Shown: positions 6,360-14,582 of the stretch, in pieces
Layout: every line of letters starts with the position of its first letter
How positions within the stretch are numbered: the first letter of the stretch is position 1
Assembly (NCBI GenBank): GCA_963205155.1
Contig: CAUJJY010000036.1
Span: 1-17,841, forward strand
Origin: Candidatus Zixiibacteriota bacterium
Lineage (GTDB): Bacteria > Zixibacteria > MSB-5A5 > CAIYYT01
Reading direction: 5' to 3'
DNA: 17,841 nucleotides
Notes under the pieces: model-generated
Databases searched by the model: none
The model's input: the letters and a program-made list of their open reading frames with translations, nothing else
Told to the model about the DNA's origin: nothing
Position numbers and translations under genes: made by a program

Positions 6360-9215
6360 TTAGAACATTAACCGCAGGCCGAGACGGACCTGACGCGGGG
6401 TATCATAACTCGACGGATTAGCTTGCTTGAAGTTGTACTTCGCCACACCATCGGCTCCGTATCTATCAACAAAAGCTTCTCCATCAGCAGTCGCGAGCCA
6501 ACCGGTATTGTCGGCACGACCAGTACCCTCGTAAACATCCAATGCGTTCTCTGTATCAAAGATGTTGATAACCCAAAGGTAAACGTCCCAATTAAGTCGC
6601 GCGATCTGGAAGTTCTTGTTGGCCTTCATGTCGACTCTGTAAGTCCACGGACCAGTACGCGAGTTGATCTTGCCGATCGGAGTCGGCGTGACCGAAGCCA
6701 ATGAAATCTCGTTGTACACGTTCATTGGCGTGTATGGAGTACCTGAACCGGCACGGAACACAAAATTGATACCTGCGTTCTCGAACGGGTGCATGCTTCC
6801 CAGTTTCGGACCCATGCCATTTGCGGCACGAACATCGATGATGGCCGTGATCTTGTGGCGCTGGTCGTAATCAAGCGGAGAAACACGAATCGGACGTTCG
6901 GTGTTGGTCCAGGCTATGTTACCCTGCGATGTCGCATACGAACCGGTTCCGGCCGCATAGGACAGCGAGTAATTCAATTCGGCTGCAACCGTACGAGTAC
7001 GGCGCATCTTCAGCGAGAAATCAAGACCCTTGATCGTTCCGAAGTCGTGGTTACGATAGGTCGCAAACGCGTTCGGCGAAGAGGGCTGATTGATAACTTC
7101 CGTCAAACCGTTCACGTCTTTGTAATAGGCGGTGACGTTGAAGCTGGTGAAATCACCAAGCTGGTGCGCCAAACCGACTTCATAAGCCGTCGTCTCTTCC
7201 GGTTCAAGGTTTGGATTGCCGATTGGCGAGTAGTAAGGAGCATCCTTAACCATGCGCTGCAAGAACTGCGTACCCACATACAGATACTGGAGTTCCGGGC
7301 GCTGGAAGAACTTTCCATAGTTTACATGGAACACCGTACGATCAGAAACCGGGAATCCGACACCCAAACGCGGTGAAATCTTCTGTTCGGCCTTGGCCGG
7401 TTCGAAGTCGCCGTCGTCAAGAAGTGTGGCATTCAGGATTTCCTGGTCGGTGTAATCTTCCGGATTAGCAAGAACGTTGTTCGGATCGAGCGGACGCTCT
7501 TCGTTCTTGAGACGATCCGTATTGGCATTTAGATAGTCGTAACGAAGACCGGCGTTAACGACCAGCCCTTCGAATTCGAACTTGTCCTGAAGGTAAAGCG
7601 CGAACATGTACGGCTTCTTGGCGCCATCCGGTCCGTCATCGACATTGTTTTCACCGGTCTTGTCGTAGCCGAAGAAGTTGGCATCGTTCCAGGCGGCACG
7701 ATCAAATTCTTCCGGGTCAGTGATAGTCGTGTCGATGCGGGTCGGGTCCAGATGATTGTAATAGCGAAGGGCGTGGCGCTCAAACTCGGCGCCGAATTGC
7801 ACTTCGTTGTATTCATTCACCTGACTCGTCATGTCAAAGTTCACGCCGATGTAGGATGAACTGCGTCTAAGAATGTCCTCCCAAACGTGGCCCTCGTCAA
7901 CGTCGGTTGTGCTAAGATCGTCGCCGATCCAGAACAAGTTGGTGTTGTCAAAGGTTGGATTTCCATTCGGACGGCCATAAGCATAAACATCATCCCAATG
8001 CGTTTCGTCGCCGCGAAGTCTCTTCGTGAGATAGTACGTTCCACCGAGTTCAAAGAATGTCTTCGGCGAAAGGTTACTCGTCCACTTGGCGTAGTACGAA
8101 TAGTTCTCATCCAAATAACGCGGAGCGTGTGTTCCGTTGAAGTAATAGTTCATGCGGAATTCACGCCACTCTTCGTAGCTGCCCAGAGTTCCCAGGCGAA
8201 GAACGTTTTTCTGGTTGAAGTCATAGCGCAGCTTGCCCTGCCAGCTCCAACCGGAAAGGTCATTGTGCGGGAGTCTGCCGTCGGCAGTAGCGCGCGGGGT
8301 GCGATCACCAAAGCGACGACGCTCCATCGAAGCAAAGAAACTCATGTTCTCGTTGTTCGGAACAATCGGACCATCAAGATTGAAAGCCAAAACGTTGTAG
8401 TTGAAGCGGCTGTCCGCACCCATGAATTCGTCGGTCGACGCCTCAAGTGCGCCGGAGTACTCCTTGGCGCCTTCTTTCGTCGTAACGTTGATCGCGCCGG
8501 AAGAAATCCAGCCATATTCAGCGCTAAAACCGCCGGTCGAAATCGAGATTTCCTCGATCGCGTTGTTGTTGATGGCGGTCGTCGACATGTTCGTCAACGG
8601 GTCCTGCTGTGAGAAACCATCGACAAAGTACGCGACATCGCCCTGACGGCCGCCGCGGATGTTAAGCGAGGGCTGGTTGCTTTGTTCGCGACCGCCTCGG
8701 GTTCCCACCGCAGAAGCTTCGACGTTTTCCGAATAAGCAACTACGCCGGCGCTAAGACCGACAACGTCGGTATAACCACGCGTGGGCAGTTGCTGGATTT
8801 CTTCACCCGAGACGATTTTCAGCGACTTGGTCTGATCGAGAATGATCAGCGGGCGTTCCGCTATCACGACCTGCAACTCGCCGGTAAGCGTCTTGGATGA
8901 CATTTGGAAGTCCGCGATACTGGTCAAGTCAACAGAGACCCCAAGCCCCTGTAGTTCGACCGGTGCGTATCCAATGAGTTCTGCCTTCAGTGTAAAAGTA
9001 CCGACTGGAACATTAAGTATGAAATACTTGCCTTCCATATCGGTTAATGCGCCCATCGAGGTGCCCGCGATACTGACTGCGACACCTGGAAGTGCGGAGC
9101 CCGTTTCTTTGTCTGTTACCTTGCCAGAGATTTTGCCGACGGTTGCCGCCTGGGCAAAAGCACATAGCGCCAAGACAAGAATCAGGATCAGAGCAACTTT
9201 TGGTTTAAGATTCAA
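6360..9215 (-). CDS. TonB-dependent receptor with N-terminal carboxypeptidase-regulatory-like domain
   Basis: 951 residues. The signal peptide MNLKPKVALILILVLALCAF ends at AQA, near residue 23. Residues ~28-110 are a carboxypeptidase-regulatory-like/CNA-B-type domain (GKISGKVTDKETGSALPGVA, GTFTLKAELIGY). Next comes a short link (ELQVVIAERP) resembling a TonB-box region, then a plug domain at ~125-245 (EEIQQLPTRGYTDVV, NIRGGRQGDVAYFVDGF, GGFSAEYGWISSGAINVTT), and a 22-strand-type barrel to the C-terminal Phe (VRLGLRLMF). It imports a large or scarce ligand across the outer membrane using TonB/ExbBD energy; the ligand cannot be read from sequence. It lacks the length and context of a canonical SusC (no SusD neighbour). 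The start is TTG at 9215: AGGAGG at 9223-9228 leaves 7 bases to it, but only 1 base to the in-frame TTG at 9221. It is the first gene of the envelope operon, with its stop about 35 bases before the CTD-protein start. Confidence 0.93.
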   Translation of the reverse strand: MNLKPKVALILILVLALCAFAQAATVGKISGKVTDKETGSALPGVAVSIAGTSMGALTDMEGKYFILNVPVGTFTLKAELIGYAPVELQGLGVSVDLTSIADFQMSSKTLTGELQVVIAERPLIILDQTKSLKIVSGEEIQQLPTRGYTDVVGLSAGVVAYSENVEASAVGTRGGREQSNQPSLNIRGGRQGDVAYFVDGFSQQDPLTNMSTTAINNNAIEEISISTGGFSAEYGWISSGAINVTTKEGAKEYSGALEASTDEFMGADSRFNYNVLAFNLDGPIVPNNENMSFFASMERRRFGDRTPRATADGRLPHNDLSGWSWQGKLRYDFNQKNVLRLGTLGSYEEWREFRMNYYFNGTHAPRYLDENYSYYAKWTSNLSPKTFFELGGTYYLTKRLRGDETHWDDVYAYGRPNGNPTFDNTNLFWIGDDLSTTDVDEGHVWEDILRRSSSYIGVNFDMTSQVNEYNEVQFGAEFERHALRYYNHLDPTRIDTTITDPEEFDRAAWNDANFFGYDKTGENNVDDGPDGAKKPYMFALYLQDKFEFEGLVVNAGLRYDYLNANTDRLKNEERPLDPNNVLANPEDYTDQEILNATLLDDGDFEPAKAEQKISPRLGVGFPVSDRTVFHVNYGKFFQRPELQYLYVGTQFLQRMVKDAPYYSPIGNPNLEPEETTAYEVGLAHQLGDFTSFNVTAYYKDVNGLTEVINQPSSPNAFATYRNHDFGTIKGLDFSLKMRRTRTVAAELNYSLSYAAGTGSYATSQGNIAWTNTERPIRVSPLDYDQRHKITAIIDVRAANGMGPKLGSMHPFENAGINFVFRAGSGTPYTPMNVYNEISLASVTPTPIGKINSRTGPWTYRVDMKANKNFQIARLNWDVYLWVINIFDTENALDVYEGTGRADNTGWLATADGEAFVDRYGADGVAKYNFKQANPSSYDTPRQVRLGLRLMF

Positions 9216-9222
9216 AACCAAA

Positions 9223-9228
9223 CCTCCT
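9223..9228 (-). promoter_or_regulatory. Shine-Dalgarno site that fixes the TTG start of the TonB receptor
   Basis: AGGAGG on the minus strand, 7 bases before the TTG at 9215. No ATG is available in frame before the signal peptide. Confidence 0.75.
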
Positions 9229-9635
9229 GTTAATGAATTGAAATCGTACGCAAAAGTGCGAATTTGTTAGCATTCTGTTTCAGTTTCCTACCTCCTGTAA
9301 GAGTTGTGGGTTACATACTTCAAAAGAAAATTACCTCCAATACCCATAGACGTACTAAGCACAACTTCGTGTATCCCCTTATCCAGGCAATGTGGTTGGA
9401 GTCAATAAAACCGCGGTGATTCACCTTCCCTGTCGGTCGATTCCGGTACCGCGCTCTTTGTGGATTGACCCCGACGATCCTTGCCGGAGTTGGAATAGAG
9501 CCCTGCTTGAGTCTTATAAAGAAAATTCGTTTGTCCTTACATAATGTCAACATAAAACTTTTTGCTAACTGCAAGCCACATCAAGGCTTTAGTCAATTTG
9601 TCGACTCTTGGGGAGATTTGCTTTAGCAGGAATCG

Positions 9636-9671
9636 GACAGAACTGTCACTTTTTTGAACACGAATGTTCAA
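9636..9671. repeat. Two adjacent inverted repeats, possible operator or hairpin
   Basis: GACAG-AA-CTGTC (9636-9647) is followed six bases later by TTGAACA-CGAA-TGTTCAA (9654-9671), a 7-bp perfect stem. Read on the minus strand, the second hairpin has a TTCG loop but is followed by A residues, not T, so it is not a standard intrinsic terminator for lipB. It lies about 45 bases past the lipB stop and about 440 bases before the TonB-receptor start. Confidence 0.4.
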
Positions 9672-9715
9672 GTCTACGCAATTGCCCCTTTTATGAATCC
9701 AGTTGCTAAAGTGAA

Positions 9716-10372
9716 TTAAAGCGTGATCTGCACCTCAAACACCTGTTCAAGCGCATTCGTTAACTGAAAGAATGCCTTAGCCTTATCCGTCGCCTTGCCC
9801 GTGAGTTGCTCCAAACTCGTCACCGAATCAGGAGCAAATCCGCACGGATTAATCAGTTGGAAGTAATTGAGGTCGGTATCGAGGTTCAAGGCTAACCCAT
9901 GGTAACTCACCCACCGTTTCACTGCGATACCGATGGCGCAGATCTTCTTGTCCCCTACCCACACTCCGGTCTTACCGACCGATCGCTCGCCAACAATATT
10001 GTAGTTCTTGAGGAAGATGATGACAACCTCCTCAAGGTCGCGCAGAAACTTGTGCAGGTCTCTTCCCCGTTGTTCGAGATCGACAATCGGATAAATCACC
10101 TGCTGGCCCGGACCGTGAAACGTCACGTCGCCACCGCGTTCGACCTCATACTTCTTCACGCCCTTTTGGGCAAGAATCTCATCCGAAACCAGGACGTTAT
10201 TATTGCCCCCGCCACGTCCGATTGTAATTGTCGGTGGATGCGATGTGAATATGAAAGTATCCTGCGCTTCGCCGGCAATGCGCTTTTCAACCATCTGGAG
10301 TTGAAGCTGATGCGCCTTGTCGTAATCCGACAAACCGAGGTCAAAGATACGGGCTTTGGTGGTGGTGGTCAT
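9716..10372 (-). CDS. lipB: Octanoyl-[acyl-carrier-protein]:protein N-octanoyltransferase
   Basis: 218 residues, typical length. LipB transfers octanoate from octanoyl-ACP to the lipoyl-domain lysine of E2 subunits and GcvH, the first step of endogenous lipoylation in the cytoplasm. Seen in the sequence: the signature RGGDVTFHGPGQ (79-90), GKTGVWVG (133-140) with KICAIGIAVKRW just after it, SYHGLALNL, and the catalytic pair Lys143 (in KKICAIG) and Cys177 (in INPCGF), matching Lys142/Cys176 of the mycobacterial enzyme. Start is ATG at 10372, followed by four Thr codons; no clear SD precedes it, so the exact start is less certain. It lies 70 bases downstream of an E2 gene that carries a substrate lipoyl domain. 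LipA was not found in the window. Confidence 0.96.
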   Translation of the reverse strand: MTTTTKARIFDLGLSDYDKAHQLQLQMVEKRIAGEAQDTFIFTSHPPTITIGRGGGNNNVLVSDEILAQKGVKKYEVERGGDVTFHGPGQQVIYPIVDLEQRGRDLHKFLRDLEEVVIIFLKNYNIVGERSVGKTGVWVGDKKICAIGIAVKRWVSYHGLALNLDTDLNYFQLINPCGFAPDSVTSLEQLTGKATDKAKAFFQLTNALEQVFEVQITL

Positions 10373-10395
10373 GGAAAGTAGGCGCTCTCACCCCT

Positions 10396-10420
10396 ACGCC
10401 TCCCCTGTTGGGAGAGGCGT
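10396..10420. repeat. Intergenic palindrome between the E2 gene and lipB
   Basis: ACGCCTC-CCC-TGTT-GGG-A-GAGGCGT: a 10-bp stem with one bulged base and a four-base loop. In the direction of transcription it is not followed by a T-tract. The gene-free setting and the CCTCCCC/GGGAGAGG style resemble dispersed REP-like intergenic elements, but no second copy occurs in this window. It could also protect or attenuate the E2-lipB transcript. Confidence 0.45.
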
Positions 10421-10442
10421 GGAGTTCGTAGCTTAATCCTAA

Positions 10443-11717
10443 TTACATCAACAACAATTCCGGCTCTTCAATATAGCCGATTAATGTACGCAGGAACTGG
10501 ACGGCGTAATGTCCGTCAATCAACCGATGATCAAACGACAGCCCCATATTCATCATGTCGCGAATGACAATCTGGTTGTCGCGCACGACCGGGCGCTTCT
10601 GAATGGCGTGGATTCCCAAAATCGCCACCTGCGGCTGGCTGATGATCGGCGTCGAATTCAATGCGCCATATCCACCGGCGTTGGTCAATGAAAATGTGCC
10701 GTCTTCGATGTCAGCCGGCATCAGACGCTCGCTCCGCGCCTTGTCGCCAAGTTCCTTCAGGTCTTTCATAATCTGAACGATACCCTTTTGATCTGCTGCC
10801 TTAATGACCGGCACGATCAGACCCGACTCGCGTGCAACCGCAATTCCGATGTTGTAGTAGTGCTTCACAATGACCTTGTCGTTGGTCATCGATGCATTCA
10901 TCAATGGAAATTCTTTCAGCGCCTTAACCGCAGCAACCACGATAAACGGCATAAACGTGACGCGGACGCCCTTCTCTTTCTCGATACGGTCGGCGTGCTT
11001 CGCACGGAATTCAACGATCCGCGTGAAATCGCACTCATCAAAAGTCGTCACGTGCGGCGAGGTCTGCTTCGACTTCACCATGTGGTCGGCAATTAATTTC
11101 CGCACGCGAGTCAGCGGAAATTCTTCGATTCGCTTTGAAGTATCGTAAACCTGTTGTGGTGCCGCCGCTGGGATATGTCCCGTTGTCGATGCCGCCGCCG
11201 GAGCGGTTGCGCCTCCAGACTTTGAGGCGAGGAAATCTTCGACGTCTTTCTGTGTGACTCTCCCACCCCCGCCGGTTCCTCGGAGAAGACTCACATCGAT
11301 CCCGTGCTCTTTAATCAGCCGACGAACAACTGGTGACAACTTAATCGGACCGGTCGCCGCAGACGGAGCACTCACGGGCGCCGGTGCCACAGGTGCGGCT
11401 TTCGCCGCCACTGGAGTCGAAGACGCTTTGGCCGGAGCCGGTGCCGCTGTCGGTGCAGGAGTGCTGCCTGCCTTTTCGCCGGGCGCGCCAATGACTGCTA
11501 TTTCCCTGCCTACCGGAACGACATCGCCAACCTTGGCTTTGATTTCAAGTAATACGCCATCGGCTTCAGCCGGTACGGAAACGTTCACCTTGTCCGTGAG
11601 AAGTTCAACCAGCGGCTGATCTTTCTTGATCGTATCGCCAACCTTGACGAACCATTGATTGATCGTTCCTTCGACAACTGATTCGCCCATCACCGGGACC
11701 TTCATAACATAGGCCAT
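10443..11717 (-). CDS. Dihydrolipoamide acyltransferase (E2) of a 2-oxoacid dehydrogenase complex
   Basis: 424 residues. A single lipoyl domain spans 2-78, with the lipoylated lysine predicted at K43 in LLTDKVNVSVPA. An Ala/Pro-rich flexible linker covers about 80-124. The peripheral-subunit-binding domain is about 125-165 (KLSPVVRRLIKEHGIDVSLL, then GTGGGGRVTQKDVEDFL), followed by a short second linker and the catalytic acyltransferase domain from ~195. The active site is the HxxxDG motif FDHRLIDGHYAV with His397 and Asp401. The ATG at 11717 has AAGGAG 8 bases upstream. Substrate (pyruvate, 2-oxoglutarate or branched-chain oxoacid) is not decided by sequence. E1 and E3 genes are absent from the window, so the E2 is an orphan here; the gene downstream is lipB, which modifies this very domain. 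Confidence 0.94.
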   Translation of the reverse strand: MAYVMKVPVMGESVVEGTINQWFVKVGDTIKKDQPLVELLTDKVNVSVPAEADGVLLEIKAKVGDVVPVGREIAVIGAPGEKAGSTPAPTAAPAPAKASSTPVAAKAAPVAPAPVSAPSAATGPIKLSPVVRRLIKEHGIDVSLLRGTGGGGRVTQKDVEDFLASKSGGATAPAAASTTGHIPAAAPQQVYDTSKRIEEFPLTRVRKLIADHMVKSKQTSPHVTTFDECDFTRIVEFRAKHADRIEKEKGVRVTFMPFIVVAAVKALKEFPLMNASMTNDKVIVKHYYNIGIAVARESGLIVPVIKAADQKGIVQIMKDLKELGDKARSERLMPADIEDGTFSLTNAGGYGALNSTPIISQPQVAILGIHAIQKRPVVRDNQIVIRDMMNMGLSFDHRLIDGHYAVQFLRTLIGYIEEPELLLM

Positions 11718-11748
11718 TATCCAAACTCCTTAAAAGCGGAAACTATTC

Positions 11749-11788
11749 TCAAAACAAAAATCGAGGCGCAACCCCGTTGAATTCGCCT
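11749..11788 (-). terminator. Probable intrinsic terminator after nadA
   Basis: On the minus strand AGGCG-(AATT bulge)-CAAC-GGG-GTTG-CGCCT forms a 9-bp bulged stem, followed after CGA by TTTTTGTTTT. It lies about 35 bases past the nadA stop and ahead of the E2 gene, suggesting that E2-lipB has its own promoter. The bulge makes it weaker than the terminator at 2213. Confidence 0.5.
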
Positions 11789-11821
11789 GCAACCCCAAAT
11801 TAAAATTCGATAATAACATCA

Positions 11822-12913
11822 TTAACCAGTGATGGCAAGCATTCTTTCCAACGCAATGCGCGCGTGTACCTTAACATCATCGGGCACCGACATTGGCTTG
11901 ATCGTCTCTAAATTGTCCAGCGTGTAAGCGAGGTCATTTAAAGTTGTCCGGTACATATTCACGCACATTGCACAAGTGTTCCCCGCCAATTCAAGAATCG
12001 TCTTGTCCGGATGCATATGCGCGAGCCGGTCAATCAGATTCAGCTCCGTACCGATCGCAATCACGCTGCCGGCCGGCTGTTCGGCAACATACTTGACTAT
12101 GTGGCTGGTTGACCCGACCGAATCGGCAATGGCAACCAGTTCTTCTGTGCACTCCGGATGCACAACGATCTTTACCCCGGGATGCTCCTGACGCATCTGC
12201 TGGATATGATGCGGTTGAAACACCGTGTGAACATGACAATATCCCTTCCACAGGATGACTTTCGCGCGCTTCAGCGCTTCAACATCGCGTTTTGCAGGAT
12301 TCAAATTGAAGTCCCAAACAAAGAGCTCATCCTTCGGAATCTCGTAAGCATTGGCAGTGTTGCGTCCCAAATGCTCGTCAGGAAAGAAGAAGATTCTCTC
12401 GCCTCGCTCAAGAGCCCAGTCAAACGTCTTGCGGGCATTCGACGACGTACAAATCACTCCGTTATTCCTGCCGCAAAACGCCTTAAGATCGGCGGCCGAA
12501 TTCATATAGGAAATTGGAATGATCTTTGACCCCGGCAGGTGATGTCCCAGTTCGTCCCATGCAGCAAACACACTGTCAATAGCCGCCATATCTGCCATCG
12601 GGCAACCCGCAAGTGGGTTCGGCAAAAACACTTTTTGATCGGGTCGTGCCAGTATCACCGCACTTTCCGCCATGAAATGAACTCCGCAAAACGCGATGTA
12701 TTCCGCATCCAGCTGTGCGCCAATTTTGCAGAGTGCATAGGAATCGCCCTGGTAGTCGCCAAACTCAACCACGGCTCGCCGCTGGTAATGATGTGTCATC
12801 ACTACAAGATTCTTGCCGTGTTCTTGTTTCTTGGCCCGAATGCGATCCCGCAATTCATCATCGCTCATGGCGCGGTAGCTGTCGGGCGTTCTGGTGTAGG
12901 CGGAAGGCATCAT
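11822..12913 (-). CDS. nadA: Quinolinate synthase A
   Basis: 363 residues, the longer class of NadA. It condenses iminoaspartate with dihydroxyacetone phosphate to quinolinate, using a [4Fe-4S] cluster, in de novo NAD synthesis. Motifs: VMTHHYQ (38-44), AFCGVHFMAESA (75-86), PLAGCPMADM, KGYCHVH, VVHPECTEELV and GNTCAMCVNMYRT. Cluster ligands by comparison with the Bacillus enzyme are Cys104, Cys226 and Cys314 or Cys317; all are present. The start is one of two adjacent ATG codons at 12913/12910, with only a weak GAG-type SD. The partner genes nadB and nadC are not in the window, so it is a separated NAD gene. It follows the sigma-54 activator by 94 bases, and co-transcription with it is possible but unproven. 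Confidence 0.97.
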   Translation of the reverse strand: MMPSAYTRTPDSYRAMSDDELRDRIRAKKQEHGKNLVVMTHHYQRRAVVEFGDYQGDSYALCKIGAQLDAEYIAFCGVHFMAESAVILARPDQKVFLPNPLAGCPMADMAAIDSVFAAWDELGHHLPGSKIIPISYMNSAADLKAFCGRNNGVICTSSNARKTFDWALERGERIFFFPDEHLGRNTANAYEIPKDELFVWDFNLNPAKRDVEALKRAKVILWKGYCHVHTVFQPHHIQQMRQEHPGVKIVVHPECTEELVAIADSVGSTSHIVKYVAEQPAGSVIAIGTELNLIDRLAHMHPDKTILELAGNTCAMCVNMYRTTLNDLAYTLDNLETIKPMSVPDDVKVHARIALERMLAITG

Positions 12914-13007
12914 TTGTTTATTATCTCACGACGTAGTTCTAGCCGGCACAATCATCATCACAACACGTACGGTCAGGGGTAGAATCATCTTTGAAAAATC
13001 GCAGTGG

Positions 13008-14378
13008 CTACATTTCATCGTCGCCGTTTGGCTTCTCGATGCCGTATTCCTTCATCTTTTGGCGCAGCGTATTGCGGTGAATCCCGAGGATATCCGCACA
13101 CTTCTGCAGACTAAACTCATTGGCCTTCAGCACGTTTTCAATGTGCTCCTTTTCGAGATCGCGCAATGGCATGTTCAGAGGCGTCTGTGTCACGCCCGCC
13201 GCCGCATTGTCTCCGCGCAGCTGTGCAAAATCGACCGCGTCGAGCGTATCGGTGCGGCTCAATACGGTCGCTCGCTCGATGACATTGGCGAGCTCCCGAA
13301 CGTTGCCCGGCCATTCGTAGGCGATCAACAAATCCTTGGCAGCCGGAGTAATACCGCGTCGGGAGCGGTTCGTTTTGGCTGCCGATAGTTTCAGGAAGTG
13401 ATCCACCAGCGGCATGATATCTTCGCGACGTTCCCGTAGCGGCGGTATATGCAGATGGACGACGTTGACGCGGAAATAGAGATCCTCGCGGAATCGTCCC
13501 GCCTTGACCTCGTCAAGTAGATTGCGATTCGTCGCGGCAATGAGCCGCACATCCGCGACGATTTCTTCCTCCCCGCCCAATCGCTCAAACCGGCGTTCCT
13601 CCAGCAAACGAAGAAGCTTCACCTGGATTGACAGCGGCAGTTCGCCGATTTCGTCCAGAAGAATTGTCCCGCCCTTGGCCAATTCAAAACGTCCCAGCCG
13701 GCGTTTTTCAGCTCCCGTGAATGCCCCGCGCTCGTGACCCAGCAATTCCGATTCGATTAACGTTTCCGGTATCGCTGCACAGCTTACGGCGACAAAACGA
13801 TTGGCATTTCGCGGCGAGAGTTGGTGTATACTGCGCGCCAGCAATTCCTTGCCTGTCCCGGATTCTCCGGTAATCAACACCGTCGCATCGGTCGGCGCCA
13901 CCCTGGCGACTTCCGAAAGCAACGACTTTATCCGATTCGATATTCCAACAATCTCGTCAACTTCAAGCTGTTCGAGTCTTTCGCGAAGTTGACGATTTTC
14001 CGACAACAAGAAGTGCCTTTCTCCCGCCTTGGTAATCAACTCCTGCAATTCTCCAAGATTGACCGGCTTGCTGATATAGTGATAAATACCCGCGCGCATC
14101 GCCTCGACAGCCGACTCAACATTGCCGAACGCCGTAATCAAAATCACCTGCATTTCCGGGTCGCGAGCATGCACTTTCTGGAACAACTCAAATCCGGAAA
14201 GCCCGGACATTTTCATGTCAAACAGGCCGATTTCAAATGAGTGGGACTTTAGAACTTCCTGTGCCGCTTCTGCCGACTCAGAGGTTGTAACGAGGTGCCC
14301 GATTTTCCGCAAAAATCCAGCCAACATTTCCCGTTGGTTGCTCTCGTCGTCAACTATGAGGATACGCAATTGAATCAT
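13008..14378 (-). CDS. NtrC-family sigma-54-dependent response regulator
   Basis: 456 residues in three domains. Receiver at 1-120: acidic pair D10-D11, phosphoacceptor Asp54 in LFDMKMSG, Thr82 and Lys104. AAA+ sigma-54-interaction domain at ~140-375: Walker A GESGTGKE at 171-178, GAFTGA loop at 218-223, Walker B GTILLDEIGE from 237, and the EWPGNVREL motif near 355. A Fis-type HTH lies at ~423-445 (LQKCADILGIHRNTLRQKMK). All residues needed to activate sigma-54 polymerase, including the GAFTGA contact loop, are intact. No histidine kinase is adjacent, so the partner is unknown. The ATG at 14378 has no clear SD; the receiver starts right after it, so the start is probably right. The gene is divergent from the large secreted protein starting at 14939, a possible target. 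Confidence 0.96.
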   Translation of the reverse strand: MIQLRILIVDDESNQREMLAGFLRKIGHLVTTSESAEAAQEVLKSHSFEIGLFDMKMSGLSGFELFQKVHARDPEMQVILITAFGNVESAVEAMRAGIYHYISKPVNLGELQELITKAGERHFLLSENRQLRERLEQLEVDEIVGISNRIKSLLSEVARVAPTDATVLITGESGTGKELLARSIHQLSPRNANRFVAVSCAAIPETLIESELLGHERGAFTGAEKRRLGRFELAKGGTILLDEIGELPLSIQVKLLRLLEERRFERLGGEEEIVADVRLIAATNRNLLDEVKAGRFREDLYFRVNVVHLHIPPLRERREDIMPLVDHFLKLSAAKTNRSRRGITPAAKDLLIAYEWPGNVRELANVIERATVLSRTDTLDAVDFAQLRGDNAAAGVTQTPLNMPLRDLEKEHIENVLKANEFSLQKCADILGIHRNTLRQKMKEYGIEKPNGDDEM

Positions 14379-14553
14379 TGGTTTTGATGGTATCGCCTTA
14401 AGCCCTTAAACGCAATAGATTTTGACCTAGATCGATCCCGCTGCCGACATTTTCCACAGTGCTCTTGGTACCGATCCCGCCCCCGCTTAGCGCTCGGAAA
14501 AGGTCCAAACTCTCGGTTTTATCCTGAAGTTGACCTTCGTCGCAAAAAATGAA

Positions 14554-14582
14554 TTGACAGTAAGGAGGTATGGGTTTACATT
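14554..14582 (+). promoter_or_regulatory. Candidate sigma-70-type promoter
   Basis: TTGACA (14554-14559), a 17-base spacer, then TACATT (14577-14582). The -35 is perfect and the -10 matches 4 of 6 positions. It would give a ~350-base leader before the secreted-protein gene, or drive a small RNA. Confidence 0.4.

Larger units (their letters stand above)
9216..9715 (-). other. 500-base non-coding leader/regulatory region upstream of the TonB receptor
   Basis: AT-richer than the flanking genes, with no convincing long coding frame. Contents: three SD-like motifs on the minus strand (GGAGG at 9334-9338, AGGAGG at 9291-9296, AGGAGG at 9223-9228); two minimal frames (9288-9323, TTG start, 11 residues; 9205-9273, ATG start, 22 residues, overlapping the receptor start); and two adjacent inverted repeats near the lipB end. 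A TTGACA occurs on the minus strand near 9545-9550, but no well-spaced -10 was found. The region probably holds the promoter and a long 5' leader of the envelope operon. Confidence 0.5.

Noticed and set aside
7887..8612. Plus-strand frame of 241 codons opposite the TonB receptor
   Set aside because: It is antisense to clear barrel-coding sequence; its low-complexity Val/Arg/Ile composition mirrors the codon use of the opposite strand.
9512..9550. TTGACA followed by TATAAG on the minus strand as a promoter for the TonB-receptor operon
   Set aside because: The spacing is about 26 bases, far from the usual 16-18, and the correctly spaced position has no -10-like sequence.
9320..9574. 84-codon minus-strand frame in the leader of the TonB receptor
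   Set aside because: TTG start without SD, basic and irregular composition, no recognisable family; more likely non-coding leader.
9654..9671. Hairpin as an intrinsic terminator of lipB
   Set aside because: On the lipB strand the stem is followed by A residues rather than a T-tract.
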